Shown piece by piece: positions 31,410 to 34,041 of a DNA stretch of 34,041 nt. The position numbers were made by a program, and so were the translations under genes. Position 1 is the stretch's first letter. Each line of letters opens with the position of its first letter. The stretch lies in assembly GCF_937859865.1 (NCBI RefSeq), contig NZ_CALMAT010000123.1:33861-67901 (forward strand), given 5' to 3'. The DNA comes from an uncultured Mucilaginibacter sp. (GTDB taxonomy: Bacteria > Bacteroidota > Bacteroidia > Sphingobacteriales > Sphingobacteriaceae). Below the pieces are notes generated by a model that had not been told where the DNA came from, did not search any database, and worked only from the letters and a program-made list of their open reading frames with translations.

Positions 31410-31561
31410 GCCTGTTTAAATTTTGTTCGATTTAATTTCCATGCTTCTTTTACCGCCTAAAAAACATCAAACCTCCATGCTTTTTGCATTGGCATATAAT
31501 CCAGGCACCAATTTTATAGGCATAAAAGAAGTATTGTTTTTTTGACATAAATTTAAACAGG
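31410..31561. repeat. 152-bp nested inverted repeat with motif pair
   Basis: Outer arms GCCTGTTTAAATTT (31410-31423) and AAATTTAAACAGGC (31548-31561) are perfect 14-bp inverted copies. Inside is a facing motif pair: ATGCTTCTTTTACCGCCTAA from 31441 and GGCATAAAAGAAGTAT ending at 31533. The element lies between the exonuclease start and the protease terminator and has no coding capacity. It has the look of a miniature inverted-repeat element. Confidence 0.78.
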
Positions 31562-31582
31562 CCCTAATTTAGTTTGAAACAA

Positions 31583-31611
31583 AAAACCTCCGGGTTTTGG
31601 CCGGAGGTTTT
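31583..31611 (-). terminator. terminator of the S41 protease gene
   Basis: AAAACCTCCGG (31583-31593) and CCGGAGGTTTT (31601-31611) are perfect 11-bp arms with a 7-base loop, 8 bp beyond the protease stop on the minus strand. A run of T follows the stem on that strand (31586-31581 as AAAAAA on +). Confidence 0.75.
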
Positions 31612-31618
31612 GGTGAAT

Positions 31619-33745
31619 TTATGGTTTTTTTAACCCGATGTAGTCGGTGAGGATTTGCCCGGCTTCTATTTTCAAAAAGTCGGCGTCCTTATCTTTGGCT
31701 TGTTTTTCGCCTTTGGCCAACGGTTTTAAGCCAAGTGCCGCTCTTCGTGCGTTATCATGTGCCAATGATTTTGCATCGTCTTCTTCGTGTTGCTTTTTCA
31801 ACGCTGGTTCGTTTAGCGTTACGGTCTTTTCGGCATCACGTTTTTTGTATTCGGCAATGTCTTCCAGCAGGTTTTTGTAGTTTACATTGCTTTGCATCCG
31901 TGTATCATGCTGCGTTTTTAACTGTGGGATTACGGCCGTAAAACTTCCGTAAGTGGCATAACTGCTTTTTGGGATCATATCAAAAGGCAGGGCAGAAGGC
32001 TCCGTATCTTCACCATATTTATCCAACGGAATAGCAGACGGAAACTGGATATCCGGCACTACGCCTTTGTGCTGCGTAGAACTACCATTGATGCGGTAAA
32101 ATTTGGCAATGGTGAGGTTAATTTGACCGTAGCCAACGGGTTGTCCGTCTGTTTTTACATTGCCCGACTTTCCTTTTACATTAGCCAATAAGTTAGAAAA
32201 AGAATTGCCAATTACCCGGTCTAAATCAATGGCCGATTGTACGGTGCCTTTGCCATAAGTTTGTGTCCCAACGATTAAACCGCGGCCGTAATCCTGAATG
32301 GCAGCGGCAAAAATTTCGGAAGCAGAAGCGCTAAAACGGTCAACTATCACGGCCATCGGGCCAGTCCATGCAATCGAAGGGTCGTCATCGGTATCCTGCT
32401 CAATCCGGTTTTTAATATCGCGAACTTGTACAACCGGGCCGGTTTTGATAAACAAGCCTGTTAATTGTATCGCTTCGGGCAAAGAACCGCCGCCATTTTG
32501 GCGAAGGTCAAGCACTACGCCATCCACTTTTTGCGCTTTCAGGCTGTCTAAAATTACTTTTACATCGCGGCTTACGCTGCGGTAGTTTTTGTCGCCGGCC
32601 TGGTAAGCTTTATAATCTAAATAAAATCCCGGAACGGTGATAATTCCGATTTTAAGTTTTTTTCCGTTTTGGTCGTAAGTCCTGATTTCTTTGCTTGCCA
32701 ATTGGTCTTCCACCACAATTTTTTCGCGCATCATTTCAACAATTTTGGCGTTGGTGGCGGTTTTTCCTTTGGAAAGGATTTTTAAGCGGACAACAGTTCC
32801 CTTTGGCCCGCGGATCAAATTAATTGCGTTGTCAATCCGCCAGCCAATAATATCCTGAAATTCACCGGTTTTGCCCTGCGCCACACCAATAATGCGGTCA
32901 TCTACCATCAACTGTTTGCTGCGTTCGGCCGGGCCGCCTTTTACAATTGCTTTAATAGTGATGTAATCGTTTTCAAATTGCAGCGATGCACCGATGCCTT
33001 CCAAAGTTTTAGACATTTGGATGTTAAACTGTGCCGCATTGGAAGGATTAAAATAGTTGGTGTGCGGATCAATGGATTCGGTAAACGCATCCATAAAAAT
33101 CTGAAAAACGTCCTGGTTGTTCAGCTTGTCCGATTGTGTGATCAGGTTTTCGTAACGCTTTTTTAAGATTTCTTTGTCTTTATTGATGTCTGGCGTGGCC
33201 AAATTCAGGTTCAGCAGATCATATTTCACGCGCTTGTCCCAAAACTTGTTCAGGTCGCTTGCCGTCGAAAACCAGGGCTGCTCTTCCCTGTCGAACATAA
33301 AACTTTCCTGCTGGTTAAAATCGTAGTTTTTGCCCAACTGTTCCAGCGAGTATTTGATCCTTTCGTTGTACCGTTTTTGGTAAACATTAAACATGTAAAA
33401 CACGTGGTTCAGTTCGCCGTTCTGCAGGTCGTCATCCAACTGCGTTTTATACTGGTCAAAATCTTTCACATCCGAAGCCAGCAGGTAATTATGGTTTTCG
33501 TCAAGCGCTTTTAAATAACGCTTATAGATCACAGTCGAGATCGAATCGTTCAGCTTGATTTTTTTGTAGTTGTAGTTGGTAATCATTTCGGTTACTTCCT
33601 TACAAACTATGGCCTGTTGTTCGTCAGGTTCTATGTTTTTAGAACCGGCTACTTTTATCGGGGCTCCGGGCGTGGCATGGCAGGCCACCGAAGCGCCCAG
33701 GATAGCCATCATATATAACTTTTTGAACATGTTTTTTATTCGCAT
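31619..33745 (-). CDS. prc: carboxy-terminal processing (tail-specific) protease, S41 family
   Basis: A 708-residue periplasmic serine protease if read from the ATG at 33745 (MRIKNMFKKLYMMAILGASV). Starts at 33769 and 33730 are also possible; I prefer 33745 or 33730 because both put the hydrophobic signal near the start. Order: N-terminal helical region, a PDZ domain (IGASLQFENDYITIKAIVKG, GGPAERSKQLMVDDRIIG), then the catalytic core with VVDLRQNGGG-like LDLRQNGGGSLPEAI, Ser in DRFSASASEIFAAAIQ and Lys in GTQTYGKGTVQSAI, and a C-terminal DUF3340-type tail rich in Lys/Asp. Such proteases trim periplasmic proteins and lipoproteins. No motif copies lie within this gene. It ends at a strong terminator. 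Confidence 0.92.
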   Translation of the reverse strand: MRIKNMFKKLYMMAILGASVACHATPGAPIKVAGSKNIEPDEQQAIVCKEVTEMITNYNYKKIKLNDSISTVIYKRYLKALDENHNYLLASDVKDFDQYKTQLDDDLQNGELNHVFYMFNVYQKRYNERIKYSLEQLGKNYDFNQQESFMFDREEQPWFSTASDLNKFWDKRVKYDLLNLNLATPDINKDKEILKKRYENLITQSDKLNNQDVFQIFMDAFTESIDPHTNYFNPSNAAQFNIQMSKTLEGIGASLQFENDYITIKAIVKGGPAERSKQLMVDDRIIGVAQGKTGEFQDIIGWRIDNAINLIRGPKGTVVRLKILSKGKTATNAKIVEMMREKIVVEDQLASKEIRTYDQNGKKLKIGIITVPGFYLDYKAYQAGDKNYRSVSRDVKVILDSLKAQKVDGVVLDLRQNGGGSLPEAIQLTGLFIKTGPVVQVRDIKNRIEQDTDDDPSIAWTGPMAVIVDRFSASASEIFAAAIQDYGRGLIVGTQTYGKGTVQSAIDLDRVIGNSFSNLLANVKGKSGNVKTDGQPVGYGQINLTIAKFYRINGSSTQHKGVVPDIQFPSAIPLDKYGEDTEPSALPFDMIPKSSYATYGSFTAVIPQLKTQHDTRMQSNVNYKNLLEDIAEYKKRDAEKTVTLNEPALKKQHEEDDAKSLAHDNARRAALGLKPLAKGEKQAKDKDADFLKIEAGQILTDYIGLKKP

Positions 33746-34041
33746 TAAATTAAATTCTCCAGCGGGCATTCGTTTATTTGTAAATACAGTTTGCTAATCT
33801 AAAACAAAAAAAAGACAGACAAAACGGCTGCCTGTGCTAATGATAACAATATTACAATGAATTGTTTTTAACGCAACCGCTGTAAACCAAATCATTACGC
33901 CGTGCTGCTTTTATGCCGGTAAAAACAGCATCAGGCGCATTGCCTGGCAAACCGAAATTAAAACGTAAAGCAGGTGGGATGGTAGCTGTAATAATTAGCA
34001 AACTGGTTTTTAAACGTTCAAAATAAACATTAAGGTATAGT
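33746..34041. other. gene-free end region upstream of the protease
   Basis: About 296 bp upstream of the protease without a convincing reading frame. It holds an A-rich segment just above the protease (a likely promoter area), the palindromic motif pair at 33903-33931, and nothing else recognised. Confidence 0.5.
33903..33931. repeat. tight hairpin made of two motif copies (GCAG and ACAG)
   Basis: TGCTGCTTTTA (33903-33913), a 6-base centre TGCCGG, and TAAAAACAGCAT (33920-33931). The arms are complementary except for one position. This is the closest-spaced facing pair in the window and shows that the 12-mer behaves as a half-site of a palindrome. Confidence 0.75.

Noticed and set aside
549-33931. 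Motif as Chi or as an FtsK/replication-orienting signal
   Set aside because: Strand counts are close to equal (26:20 over all forms), while such signals are strongly skewed relative to replication. The window is short, so this is not absolute.
549-33931. Motif as a restriction site or as a -7/-33 promoter element
   Set aside because: Restriction sites are usually avoided, not enriched, and the motif does not resemble TTTG or TAnnTTTG and often lies after genes or inside them.

Overview
The window reads as chromosome of a Bacteroidota bacterium, most likely Sphingobacteriaceae (Mucilaginibacter/Pedobacter-like). The evidence is TAnnTTTG-type -7 promoter boxes, almost no Shine-Dalgarno sequences, families typical of the phylum (DUF4407, DUF5687, DUF2683-like, GHL10, a coiled-coil membrane protein) and the futalosine route to menaquinone. 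This is inferred from content; no database was searched. No rRNA, tRNA, CRISPR array, prophage or intact insertion sequence was seen.

Layout: 1-3203 holds divergent cyanophycin genes, a cyanophycinase cut by the window edge and a cyanophycin synthetase split by an in-frame TAG. 3196-6461 carries an AlkA-type glycosylase, a phytase-like lipoprotein and rarA. 6534-7172 is a small antitoxin-like gene followed by a MazF/PemK toxin broken by an in-frame TAA. 7235-10093 is a membrane permease, its ABC ATPase and a GNAT acetyltransferase. 10103-10749 is a nucleotidyltransferase with a small overlapping partner. 10804-14657 has an M28 peptidase, two tandem AhpD-like proteins and a DUF4407 membrane protein. 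14853-16278 encodes a rhodanese, a small membrane protein and a prohibitin. 16361-18718 has a PAS protein without a kinase domain, then mqnD and mqnB. 18791-20842 has queD, folE and fabD. 20898-24632 is a very large NtrY-like histidine kinase. 24901-27862 has the coiled-coil protein and a GHL10 glycoside hydrolase. 27878-31386 is a minus-strand run of exonuclease, ATP-dependent DNA ligase and SDR. 31619-33745 is a tail-specific S41 protease.

The most striking signal is a dispersed short motif that no gene explains. The 11-mer TAAAAGAAGYA occurs 30 times by eye (16 on the + strand, 14 on the - strand) in 34 kb, where well under one is expected. A sister form TAAAAACAGYA occurs 13 times, TAAAAGCAGYA twice and TAAAAAAAGTA once. 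Copies lie in intergenic DNA, often as facing pairs 70-97 bp long, and also inside genes in several reading frames. Many copies extend into a second block: the core, then 5-6 GC-rich bases, then an A/T run. This matches the design of the DNA uptake sequences of Pasteurellaceae and Neisseriaceae, which to my knowledge have not been described in Bacteroidota. The uptake role is a hypothesis; the enrichment is directly visible.
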